DNA of 27,105 nt from JABMPO01 sp964539785 (GTDB lineage: Bacteria; Fidelibacterota; Marinisomatia; Marinisomatales; TCS56). The stretch lies in contig CAZIJQ010000032.1 of the NCBI GenBank assembly GCA_964539785.1, positions 1 through 27,105 of the forward strand, in the 5' to 3' direction. The translations under genes and the position numbers were made by a program. Under the pieces are notes generated by a model, which saw nothing but the letters and a program-made list of their open reading frames with translations, did no database searches and was not told where the DNA came from. The stretch's first letter is position 1. Each line of letters starts with the position of its first letter. Positions 1 through 6,491 of the stretch are shown here, one piece after another.

Positions 1-36
1 TATAACATTAGCAATATGTGGAATATTTTGACTCAT
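1..36 (-). CDS. Possible 5' end of a gene leaving the window on the left
   Basis: On the minus strand an ATG at position 36 opens a frame of 12 codons to the window edge, reading MSQNIPHIANVI. A purine-rich GGGGTGAT lies directly in front of the ATG and could serve as a ribosome binding site. Twelve codons are too few to name a product or to be sure that it is a gene. It would be co-directional with the methyltransferase gene that ends at 221. Confidence 0.3.
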   Translation of the reverse strand, partial: MSQNIPHIANVI

Positions 37-220
37 ATCACCCCAATAGTCGGGTTAATTGCAATCTCCCCTCCTCACCGTACAACCTAAGCATATTTCA
101 TATTCTGATGATTGAATTTATGCAGGGTCGGGATTACAATAAATATAATTCGTTCCAATAAACACTTGCTGGATTTATCAGGAAATGTAGGGACAACTCG
201 CGAGTTGTCCCTACCCACAA
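37..220. other. Non-coding gap at the left edge
   Basis: AT-rich spacer between the methyltransferase stop codon and the possible gene start at 36. The only clear structure in it is the 28-bp palindrome at 187-214. A minus-strand AGGAGG-like sequence near position 70-80 stands before a TTG that opens only eight codons, which is too weak to call as a leader peptide. Confidence 0.5.
187..214. repeat. 28-bp perfect palindrome (GTAGGG...CCCTAC), probable dispersed REP-like element
   Basis: Positions 187-200 are the exact reverse complement of 201-214: GTAGGGACAACTCG followed by CGAGTTGTCCCTAC. There is no loop and no mismatch. It lies just downstream of the minus-strand methyltransferase gene. 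No U-run follows on either strand, so it is not a standard intrinsic terminator. Palindromes that begin GTAGGG and end CCCTAC are a known style of dispersed intergenic repeat in many genomes. No second copy lies in this window, so the repeat status is inferred. Confidence 0.75.
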
Positions 221-742
221 TTATGATATACTCCGGTTTTTAAAACCGGGTATCCACATGGGTACTTCACGCATATATTGTTCATAATCGGCACCAAAAC
301 GAGCTAGCAGCAGTTTTTCTTCATAGCGGCAGATGAAATACAGAAAGATGATTCCCAGCAGCCAAATAACAGCCGCAATTAGCGACAGATTGATCAGCAA
401 TAATCCCAGGTACAATAATATTTCGCTGACATACATGGGATGGCGCATATATTTATAAACCCGATCCCTGATCACAGCCGGTTCGGAACGCACTTCGCCA
501 AATACAATTTTCATGCTGGCACGGGCCAGGTAACCCGATAAAATCAACAGGATGATTCCCACCGGTAAGCGAACGGCCAGTGAAACATTTTCATTCAGCC
601 CGGTGGAATATTTAAAGATAAAAGCGTCACTCAGCCAGACTCCAATAAACAGGATCGCCAGGATTGCCTGCCCCGCATCACCGAGTTTATGCTCACCGGT
701 CAGGTCAGCACGATCATGGTGATCTTTTGTGTTATTGCCCAT
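221..742 (-). CDS. ICMT/PEMT-type integral membrane methyltransferase
   Basis: A 173-residue membrane protein of the isoprenylcysteine carboxyl methyltransferase-like superfamily (ICMT, phospholipid methyltransferase). Hydrophobic segments lie near residues 22-42, 55-72, 103-120 and 122-140. The family C-terminal signature is clear: RHPMYVSEIL (about residues 100-110), where the Arg-His pair lies in the SAM-binding part, followed by EEKLLLARFG and a Tyr-Xaa-Xaa-Tyr stretch near the end. Family members methylate small molecules, lipids or protein C-termini at the membrane with SAM as donor; the substrate here cannot be told. The start is supported by a strong purine-rich AGGGGGA about 5 bases before the ATG. 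The N-terminal 20 residues are hydrophilic and His/Asp-rich. It stands alone, with a hairpin on its upstream side and a palindrome downstream. Confidence 0.8.
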   Translation of the reverse strand: MGNNTKDHHDRADLTGEHKLGDAGQAILAILFIGVWLSDAFIFKYSTGLNENVSLAVRLPVGIILLILSGYLARASMKIVFGEVRSEPAVIRDRVYKYMRHPMYVSEILLYLGLLLINLSLIAAVIWLLGIIFLYFICRYEEKLLLARFGADYEQYMREVPMWIPGFKNRSIS

Positions 743-818
743 AGTTCCCCCTAATCATGATTAATTACAGGCTATAATTTATAAAAAACTAAAAACTATT
801 AACAATCAGGTCAAATGT

Positions 819-846
819 AACAAAGGCCTAAAATCAGGCCTTTGTT
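819..846 (-). terminator. Hairpin downstream of the haem lipoprotein gene
   Basis: An 11-bp perfect stem, AACAAAGGCCT pairing with AGGCCTTTGTT, around a 6-base loop. It lies 21 bases after the stop of the minus-strand lipoprotein gene. The T-run that follows is short and broken, so termination may be partial, or the hairpin may mainly protect the 3' end of the RNA. Confidence 0.6.
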
Positions 847-867
847 GTGACTACATGTACTCTGGCT

Positions 868-1374
868 TTAATTCACCGTAATTCGCGCCATACCGGCACC
901 GTCATGGCAACTGTTACAGGAACCGCTGGTGACCTGTGATTGCATAAATTCCTCATTCGTGGTGCTGCTAACCGAAACATAGCGTCCGCCACTCCAGTCC
1001 ATATCCTGGGTGGTGTAAAAATTGCCTTCACCATCCACTTCAATCGTGGTTAGCAAATCGCCGCTGCCATTGGAACCAGAGTAAATCTTGATTGTCGTAT
1101 TGGGATAAACAGTTGTGCCATCAGACTGATACACGGTACCAGCTATTGCGAAGATACCTTCGCCACTTCCACCGGCTACATGGCAATTCTGGCAAGTGTT
1201 ACCGGCCCGATGACTTTCATCATCGCCGTATTCACTATACATGATCTCATCTTCGTGCTCGTTTTCATCATCGTCGTTGTCATTCAACAGATCGTCGCAA
1301 GCCACCAATAGAAATATGCTCAATAGAATCATGATAGAACGCAGCAAAAATGTAGATTTAAATATATTTCGCAT
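868..1374 (-). CDS. Exported lipoprotein with two CXXCH haem c motifs flanking a beta domain
   Basis: A 168-residue predicted lipoprotein. A hydrophobic signal segment ends in the lipobox LLVAC (Cys at about residue 26). It is followed by a very acidic linker rich in Asp, Glu and Asn (about residues 27-45). Two haem-attachment motifs are visible, CQNCH near residue 61 and CNSCH near residue 155. Between them lies about 80 residues that look like a carboxypeptidase-regulatory/Ig-type beta fold, with the family pattern IAGTVYQSDGTTVYPNTT and later GEGNFYTT. The ATG at 1374 is preferred over a TTG one codon upstream because GGAG sits 7 bases before it. The probable role is an outer-membrane-anchored electron-transfer or haem-sensing protein. 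No full match to a named cytochrome family can be claimed. It lies downstream of murQ with a 195-base gap and is probably a separate unit. Confidence 0.75.
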   Translation of the reverse strand: MRNIFKSTFLLRSIMILLSIFLLVACDDLLNDNDDDENEHEDEIMYSEYGDDESHRAGNTCQNCHVAGGSGEGIFAIAGTVYQSDGTTVYPNTTIKIYSGSNGSGDLLTTIEVDGEGNFYTTQDMDWSGGRYVSVSSTTNEEFMQSQVTSGSCNSCHDGAGMARITVN

Positions 1375-1447
1375 CAATAACTCCAGATTGTTTTTAAATT
1401 GATCTAACGGGGAACTTATGTCAGATGCTGGCAGAAATTAGATAAGC

Positions 1448-1572
1448 TCAATTACTGATGCTGTGATCGAGGGCAAACAGGACAAAAGCATCCTGGTTTG
1501 CAGGTATAAACCATTGATATTCTTTTAATGGTGTTGAACTAACTTCTATCCCCGGCGCTACTCCCGGATGAA
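1448..1572 (-). other. Gap between murQ and the haem lipoprotein with a startless open frame
   Basis: The minus strand here carries an open frame that begins inside the end of murQ in another frame and runs to a TGA at 1450-1448. It includes the protein-like stretch YQWFIPANQDAFVLFALDH. It has no ATG, GTG or TTG in frame after the previous stop, so it cannot be called a gene. It could be a decayed C-terminal fragment or a chance open frame. Positions 1378-1447 are the upstream region of the haem lipoprotein and show no clear promoter. Confidence 0.25.
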
Positions 1573-2496
1573 TTACTGACCAGCCACGTCGCCGATAATT
1601 CGCCGCAACAGTCCATCATTGTCTTCAATCAACTGGCGAGCAGTGGCTTTGGAACAATTTTTACGACTCATTACAATTGCCGTTTTCACTTCCTTATCGG
1701 CTTCTAATAATAATTGTTGGGCTTTTTCGTAGGGGATTTCGGCCAGCTTTTCGACGATCCGTGAACCTCGGTCAACCAGTTTATTGTTAACCGCGCTCAA
1801 ATCCACCATTAAATTGCCGTAGACTTTCCCCATTTGAATCATGGCGGTAGTCGATATCATATTCAGAACCATCTTTGTGGCAGTTCCTGATTTAAGCCGG
1901 GTTGATCCGGTCAGTATCTCCGGTCCTACGTCGACGGCGATCAGGGTATCGACTTCGATGTCCAGCAGCGGGCTGGGATTGCAGATGATATAGGCCGTAC
2001 TGGCTCCCAGACTGCGGGCCCATTTAAGCGCATGTACTACGTAGGGCGTGGCGCTGCTGCTGGCAATTCCCACCAGTAAATCTTTCGATCCAAAACCGGC
2101 GGCTTTTAGTGCATCTTCCGCATCCAGTGGATTATCCTCGGCCCCTTCGATTGAGCGAACCAGGGCATCCAGTCCACCGGCGATAACGCCCTGGAACCAA
2201 TCCCTGGGCGCAGAGAATGTAGGCGGAATTTCTGATGCATCCAGTACACCCAGCCGACCGCTGGTCCCGGCGCCGATATAATAAATATGCCCCCCTTGCT
2301 TCAGGGCTTGCACTGCCAGTTCTACCGCAATTGCAATCTCCGGTAAAACCGCATTGACTTTTTGAGCTAATTGTTGGTCTTCCCGATTCATTATATTCAG
2401 GATTTCGGGAATCGAGCGCTTATCAATACAGTGGGAATTGGGATTCTGTTTTTCAGTCGTCAGGTCTTTACGGGCCTGTGGTTTGGTATTTTCCAT
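1573..2496 (-). CDS. murQ: N-acetylmuramic acid 6-phosphate etherase (MurQ)
   Basis: A 307-residue SIS-domain enzyme that cleaves the lactyl ether of MurNAc-6-phosphate to give GlcNAc-6-phosphate and D-lactate during recycling of cell-wall sugars in the cytoplasm. The family block YIGAGTSGRLGVLDASEIPP (residues 73-92) is intact, with the first catalytic Glu at about residue 89. SIEGAEDN (115-122) contains the second acidic catalytic residue, corresponding to E. coli Glu114. The sugar-phosphate loop VGIASSSATPYV is also intact. The length matches the family, and the C-terminal helix ending near DNDGLLRRIIG is where MurQ proteins normally stop. No MurNAc kinase or transporter gene lies beside it. 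No clear Shine-Dalgarno precedes the ATG. It is divergent from the DUF503 gene. Confidence 0.96.
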   Translation of the reverse strand: MENTKPQARKDLTTEKQNPNSHCIDKRSIPEILNIMNREDQQLAQKVNAVLPEIAIAVELAVQALKQGGHIYYIGAGTSGRLGVLDASEIPPTFSAPRDWFQGVIAGGLDALVRSIEGAEDNPLDAEDALKAAGFGSKDLLVGIASSSATPYVVHALKWARSLGASTAYIICNPSPLLDIEVDTLIAVDVGPEILTGSTRLKSGTATKMVLNMISTTAMIQMGKVYGNLMVDLSAVNNKLVDRGSRIVEKLAEIPYEKAQQLLLEADKEVKTAIVMSRKNCSKATARQLIEDNDGLLRRIIGDVAGQ

Positions 2497-2628
2497 AGTT
2501 GAATTTAGAATTTTTAACCAATGGGGGATTAATGCTTATTCTACATATTTGCAAAATCATTAGTAAATATTTTTGGTTATCTAATCCAATTTTTACAAAT
2601 TAGCGCGGTAAATGAAGTCGTAATAATT
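2497..2628. promoter_or_regulatory. Divergent intergenic region between murQ and the DUF503-prmA pair
   Basis: A 132-base AT-rich spacer separating two outward-facing genes. It must hold promoters for both directions, but I see no well-spaced -35/-10 pair and no strong inverted repeat, so no exact site is called. Confidence 0.4.
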
Positions 2629-2922
2629 GTGACTGATAAATTTCAAATTGGTTTATTAACTATCGATCTGCACCTGGCGGAAGCGCAATCGTTGAAAGCA
2701 AAACGACAGGTGATTAAAAGTATAAAAGATCGATTGAAGAACCGTAATAATATTTCAATTGCCGAGTATGGCGCTACGGATAAGTGGCAATCCGCGAAAC
2801 TGGTAATCTGCACTGTAAGTAATAATCATCGACACATTGAACAGAATCTGCAATCAATTATTAATCAAATCGATAATTGGCGATTATGTGAAATTACCCA
2901 GCATAAAATAGAATTTTTATAG
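2629..2922 (+). CDS. DUF503/YlxP family small protein
   Basis: A 97-residue protein of the DUF503 (YlxP-like) family. The N-terminal pattern IGLLTIDLHLAEAQSLKAKR (residues 7-26) followed by VIKSIKDRLKNRNNISIAEYG is the family signature, as are the later VSNNHRHIEQNLQSII residues. The biochemical function is not established; in many bacteria family members sit beside ribosome-biogenesis genes such as rbfA. The start is a GTG. The only upstream ATG nearby runs into a stop after three codons. The gene ends 4 bases before prmA, so the two are almost certainly co-transcribed, which again suggests a link to ribosome maturation. Confidence 0.85.
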   Translation: MTDKFQIGLLTIDLHLAEAQSLKAKRQVIKSIKDRLKNRNNISIAEYGATDKWQSAKLVICTVSNNHRHIEQNLQSIINQIDNWRLCEITQHKIEFL

Positions 2923-2926
2923 TGGA

Positions 2927-3817
2927 ATGATGGGCTATATCAATTTAATTATTGTTACATCGGAGATTGATCCGCGGGAACTGGCTGATTTCCTAATCGA
3001 AAATGGCGGATTGGCAGTCGCTATTGTTAATACCGATCCGGAGAGTACAGCGGCAGACAAGTGGTTTGATGATCCCAGCCAGCCGTCAATTATCGCGCCT
3101 GAGTCGGCAGCAGTATCGGTGATGTTACCACAGGATAGCGACACTGAAAAATGGCAGAAATTAATAGCGGAACATTTCAATCTGACAAAACTGCCAGAAT
3201 GTAAAATTGAAATTATACCGGATCAGGATTGGGTGCGCACTACCCAGATGTTAAGCAGCCCGCAGAAAATTACTGAACGATTATGGATTATCCCGACCTG
3301 GGAAAGTATTGTAGACCAAACCGCAATTAATATTCGCCTCGATCCCGGAATTGCATTCGGCAGTGGCACTCATCCAACGACCACCCTTTGTTTACGCTGG
3401 CTGGATAAAATTATCCGAGGTGGTGAAAAAGTGCTGGATTACGGCAGCGGTTCCGGGATTCTGGGGATAGCTGCTCTGAAACTAGGCGCGGCTGAGGCGG
3501 TCGGCGTGGATATTGATCCCCAGGCCAATGTGGCGGCACTGAATAATGCAGCCATCAATCAAGTCGATTTTCCTACCTGTCTACCGGAAGAATTATCCAT
3601 CGGCAAATTCGATATAATTGTTGCCAATATCTTGGCCAATCCCCTGCAGGAACTGGCACAATTATTCTCCGGATTATTGAACGATGGGGGTAAGATTGCA
3701 TTATCAGGGATTTTGGAAGCTCAATCCAGTACAGTTCAACAGACTTATGAGCGGTATTTTTCCATGTCTACACCAGAAAATATTGGGGACTGGTTTATGC
3801 TATCCGGCCAGAAATGA
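2927..3817 (+). CDS. prmA: Ribosomal protein L11 methyltransferase (PrmA)
   Basis: A 296-residue SAM-dependent methyltransferase that trimethylates ribosomal protein L11. Residues 1-100 form the variable L11-recognition domain, which includes the PDQDWVRTTQ linker. The catalytic domain carries LDPGIAFGSGTHPTTTLCL (138-156), motif I VLDYGSGSGILGIAALKLG (169-187), the acidic ribose-binding VDIDPQA and the motif NILANPLQEL (234-243). All are intact. Two adjacent ATG codons open the gene; the first may be used, though GTGGA before them is a weak binding site for either. The length is typical of the family. It follows the DUF503 gene by 4 bases and precedes the permease gene by 115 bases. Confidence 0.96.
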   Translation: MMGYINLIIVTSEIDPRELADFLIENGGLAVAIVNTDPESTAADKWFDDPSQPSIIAPESAAVSVMLPQDSDTEKWQKLIAEHFNLTKLPECKIEIIPDQDWVRTTQMLSSPQKITERLWIIPTWESIVDQTAINIRLDPGIAFGSGTHPTTTLCLRWLDKIIRGGEKVLDYGSGSGILGIAALKLGAAEAVGVDIDPQANVAALNNAAINQVDFPTCLPEELSIGKFDIIVANILANPLQELAQLFSGLLNDGGKIALSGILEAQSSTVQQTYERYFSMSTPENIGDWFMLSGQK

Positions 3818-3932
3818 GAATATGGTAAAGTCCATCCCATTAAGATAACCACAAATTTTTAGAAATAACTAAATCACTTCAATTATATTCAGATTATATT
3901 CAAATTGGGGCCTGAAATAGGCACATGATCGA
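3818..3932 (+). other. Spacer between prmA and the LptF/LptG permease
   Basis: 115 bases without a gene. It holds a 10-base direct repeat (ATTATATTCA at 3882-3891 and 3893-3902) and a small 4-bp hairpin GCCT/AGGC at 3910-3922 just before the permease start. Neither looks like a terminator. The hairpin could affect translation of the permease. Confidence 0.4.
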
Positions 3933-5021
3933 ATGAAAAAGCTTGATATCTACCTGGCCCGCCAATTCCTGACCATCCTTGCGATGGCCCTGGCCGGTTT
4001 TGTGTGTGTTTTTATCATCGTAGATATCTTTGAGCAATTAGATAAATTTATCGACAGCTCGGTCCCCTTCCCGGTAATATTGCGTTATTACATCTATTCT
4101 TTACCCTGGTTTGTAAATATCGGTCTGCCAATGGCCATGCTGATCTCTACCGTTTTTTCGATCGGTTTAACAGCCAAGCGGAATGAACTGACGGCAATGA
4201 AAGCCACTGGCATCAGCATCTACCGGATTGCAGTCCCATTGCTGTTAATTGGATTTACGATCAGTCTCATATCATTCAAATTTGAGGATCAACTGGTTAT
4301 TTGGGGTAATGTCCAGCGGGCGGAACTAAAAAAAGAGTATATCCAGAAGTATAAACGTAAAAGTAAGAATATTCGCAATAACATATTTTTACAACGAGCC
4401 GAAAAATTTCACATTGCCATTGGCAAGTATAATTACAACCAGCGATCAGCCACTAGTGTAACCGTTCAGATAATGCAGCAGGGTAAGATTGGGGAACGGA
4501 TCGATATTAAGGAGATGACCTGGATTGATTCGTTGGAACAATGGGCTGCCAGTGATTTTTCAATTCGAAATTTTAATCTGAATGGCGAAGAAATCAGCGT
4601 CGATATAAGTGACCGGGACAGTCTGTTTTATCTTGGCTTTACGCCGGCTGACATTGAACGAAAATCATCCTCACCGGAAGAATTGAGTTATGCCGATCTC
4701 AATCAATTTATTGCGCAATTGGATGAAAATGGCGTCGATACAACCCGTTGGGAAGTTGTCCGCGATTTCAAGATTTCGTTTGCCTTTACCAGCCTGATCG
4801 TGGTTTTATTTGGTCTGCCTTTGGTTCTACTCAAACCCAAAGGCGGACTATCATTTGGGGCCGGAATGAGTGTATTGGTGATATTTTCCTATTATGCCTT
4901 TATAAAATTTGGGCAATCACTGGGTTATAAAGGAATTATTGAACCGTTTTACGCCGCCTGGATAGGCAATTTTGTTTTTTCGATTGGCGGTCTTATGCTG
5001 TTAATCGGTGTTCGCAAATAA
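3933..5021 (+). CDS. LptF/LptG family permease (YjgP/YjgQ), LPS export
   Basis: A 362-residue inner-membrane protein of the LptF/LptG family, the transmembrane half of the ABC exporter that lifts lipopolysaccharide from the inner membrane to the Lpt bridge. The topology fits. Three hydrophobic helices lie near residues 12-32, 52-76 and 97-115. A long periplasmic beta-jellyroll region follows (about 120-275). Three more helices lie near 282-302, 308-328 and 338-358. The family segment FSIGLTAKRNELTAMKATGI (75-94), the coupling helix facing the LptB ATPase, is well conserved. LptF and LptG cannot be separated with certainty from sequence alone. The ATG is fixed by a stop in the overlapping upstream ATG frame. 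The stop codon abuts that of the convergent barrel gene with no spacer. Confidence 0.9.
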   Translation: MKKLDIYLARQFLTILAMALAGFVCVFIIVDIFEQLDKFIDSSVPFPVILRYYIYSLPWFVNIGLPMAMLISTVFSIGLTAKRNELTAMKATGISIYRIAVPLLLIGFTISLISFKFEDQLVIWGNVQRAELKKEYIQKYKRKSKNIRNNIFLQRAEKFHIAIGKYNYNQRSATSVTVQIMQQGKIGERIDIKEMTWIDSLEQWAASDFSIRNFNLNGEEISVDISDRDSLFYLGFTPADIERKSSSPEELSYADLNQFIAQLDENGVDTTRWEVVRDFKISFAFTSLIVVLFGLPLVLLKPKGGLSFGAGMSVLVIFSYYAFIKFGQSLGYKGIIEPFYAAWIGNFVFSIGGLMLLIGVRK

Positions 5022-6491
5022 TCAATCCTGATCATCTACGCCATTATCTTTTTCAAAATCAGGCGGTAAAATTACCGGTTCGTTTTCCGGGCCATTTTCC
5101 GCCGGTTCCTCCTTCCGGCTGCCAAAACCAGTAATGGTAACGCCAAGGGAGATATTCACACCTTTCATGGAATGAATCCAGACTCCATTCCTGAATGCCA
5201 GCCCCATATCAAAAATGATGGGACCTTTATGAATACCAAATCCCATTCCCAGTTCCTTAAAATCGTAGCCCGCCCAGGAATAGCCAAATCGAATGGGGAA
5301 AGCCGGATTTTTGGTCACTTCCGCCCCAATTGACCAACGCCAGCGATTGCGGGCGAAAAAACGGTCTTCAAATCCGGCCAGTAAATCTGACACTACTAGA
5401 ATACCGGGGAAGCGCTTGGACACCGAGAATCGAAATTGAGCCGGATAACGGGTCGAAAACTGTTTCAGATTACCATCTTCATCCAGGTTATAAACAACCT
5501 GTTCATCGGTCGGATTTGAATAAAATAGCGAATCGCTGGACATGGTTTGCATATTCAGGGTATCAATTGTATAATTATAGCGCACGGCCATGCTGTCGTT
5601 TAAGGCAATGCCAGCCCAGGTCATATGGAACAGATCATCGGAATTACCATAAATATTATCACCGCCGGCCATAATATTTTTAATAACACTGGGGCGATTC
5701 CAATGGATGGTACCCAGAGCATTAATCATGGAAAACCCGATCCGCCAGCCATCAAAATCTCTGGTAGTAAATCCAATATCCAAACCCAGGCCGCTGCCGC
5801 CAATCCCCTGCCGGAAAAAATAAGTTCCGCTGCCGTACATTGCGGTTGTATCAGTGATTAATGAAGCTTGACTTGAATCAGAATCAGTACCAAAATAGAA
5901 AAGACCTTGAAGATACTTAAATGTCATTCCCCAGGCATAATCCTCACTGGGAATGGCAAAAGAAAATCCAAATTCATTTACCCCAAGCAGATCAAGTTTC
6001 AGTGTCATATCAATTTCTTCTGAAACCGGATTTCCATTTAACAATAAACTCATGATACCGGTAGGAATAGTGGCATCGCCAAGCACCACCATATTGGAAG
6101 TAAGCGCCATGTTTCCGGAGGCAAAATTCAAAATGGGGATCGGCATATGCATGTCGGTATAAAGTCGCAGACCACCGCTTTTATCAAGATCGCGCAGGAT
6201 CAGGTCTTTGTCCTCTGTGGTAAGGGTATCACCGCTAATTTCATTCAGATTACCCAAAGATATATAATTGCTGACCATCCCAAAATCGAAACCGAATAAT
6301 TGGAGCATAAATGGTTTTTCCTGTTGGAGCGCAAGCAGGGCCGGGTTGTAGCCCACTGCAAAAATACCATCAGCAACAGTTCCATAGGCACCAGCCAATC
6401 CCACCACCCGGGGGTCACGCTTGGCCTGGGCAAACAAGCTGGTTGTCAATACGAGTAACAGGAGCAGTTTAGTCAGGTAAACTTTAATCAT
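5022..6491 (-). CDS. Outer-membrane beta-barrel protein, PorV/DUF5723-like
   Basis: A 489-residue exported protein. A signal peptide occupies residues 1-23 (hydrophobic leucine run ending at SLFAQA). The mature start RDPRVVGLAGAYGTVADGIF, then VGYNPALLAL, is typical of FCB outer-membrane barrels of the PorV/PorQ/DUF5723 kind, where a conserved AxGGA-like and NPA motif opens the barrel. The rest alternates aromatic and polar residues in strand-like blocks, for example WGMTFKYLQGLFYFG and FPIRFGYSWAGYDFKELGMG. The C-terminus is acidic (EKDNGVDDQD) rather than ending in the usual terminal aromatic. The start ATG overlaps the stop of the large lipoprotein gene (ATGA), so the two are translationally coupled. 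The exact family and cargo are unknown. Confidence 0.7.
   Translation of the reverse strand: MIKVYLTKLLLLLVLTTSLFAQAKRDPRVVGLAGAYGTVADGIFAVGYNPALLALQQEKPFMLQLFGFDFGMVSNYISLGNLNEISGDTLTTEDKDLILRDLDKSGGLRLYTDMHMPIPILNFASGNMALTSNMVVLGDATIPTGIMSLLLNGNPVSEEIDMTLKLDLLGVNEFGFSFAIPSEDYAWGMTFKYLQGLFYFGTDSDSSQASLITDTTAMYGSGTYFFRQGIGGSGLGLDIGFTTRDFDGWRIGFSMINALGTIHWNRPSVIKNIMAGGDNIYGNSDDLFHMTWAGIALNDSMAVRYNYTIDTLNMQTMSSDSLFYSNPTDEQVVYNLDEDGNLKQFSTRYPAQFRFSVSKRFPGILVVSDLLAGFEDRFFARNRWRWSIGAEVTKNPAFPIRFGYSWAGYDFKELGMGFGIHKGPIIFDMGLAFRNGVWIHSMKGVNISLGVTITGFGSRKEEPAENGPENEPVILPPDFEKDNGVDDQD

Noticed and set aside
3882..3902. Tandem 10-base direct repeat before the LptF/LptG gene
   Set aside because: Only two AT-rich copies with one base between them. 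It looks like slippage in low-complexity DNA rather than a binding array.
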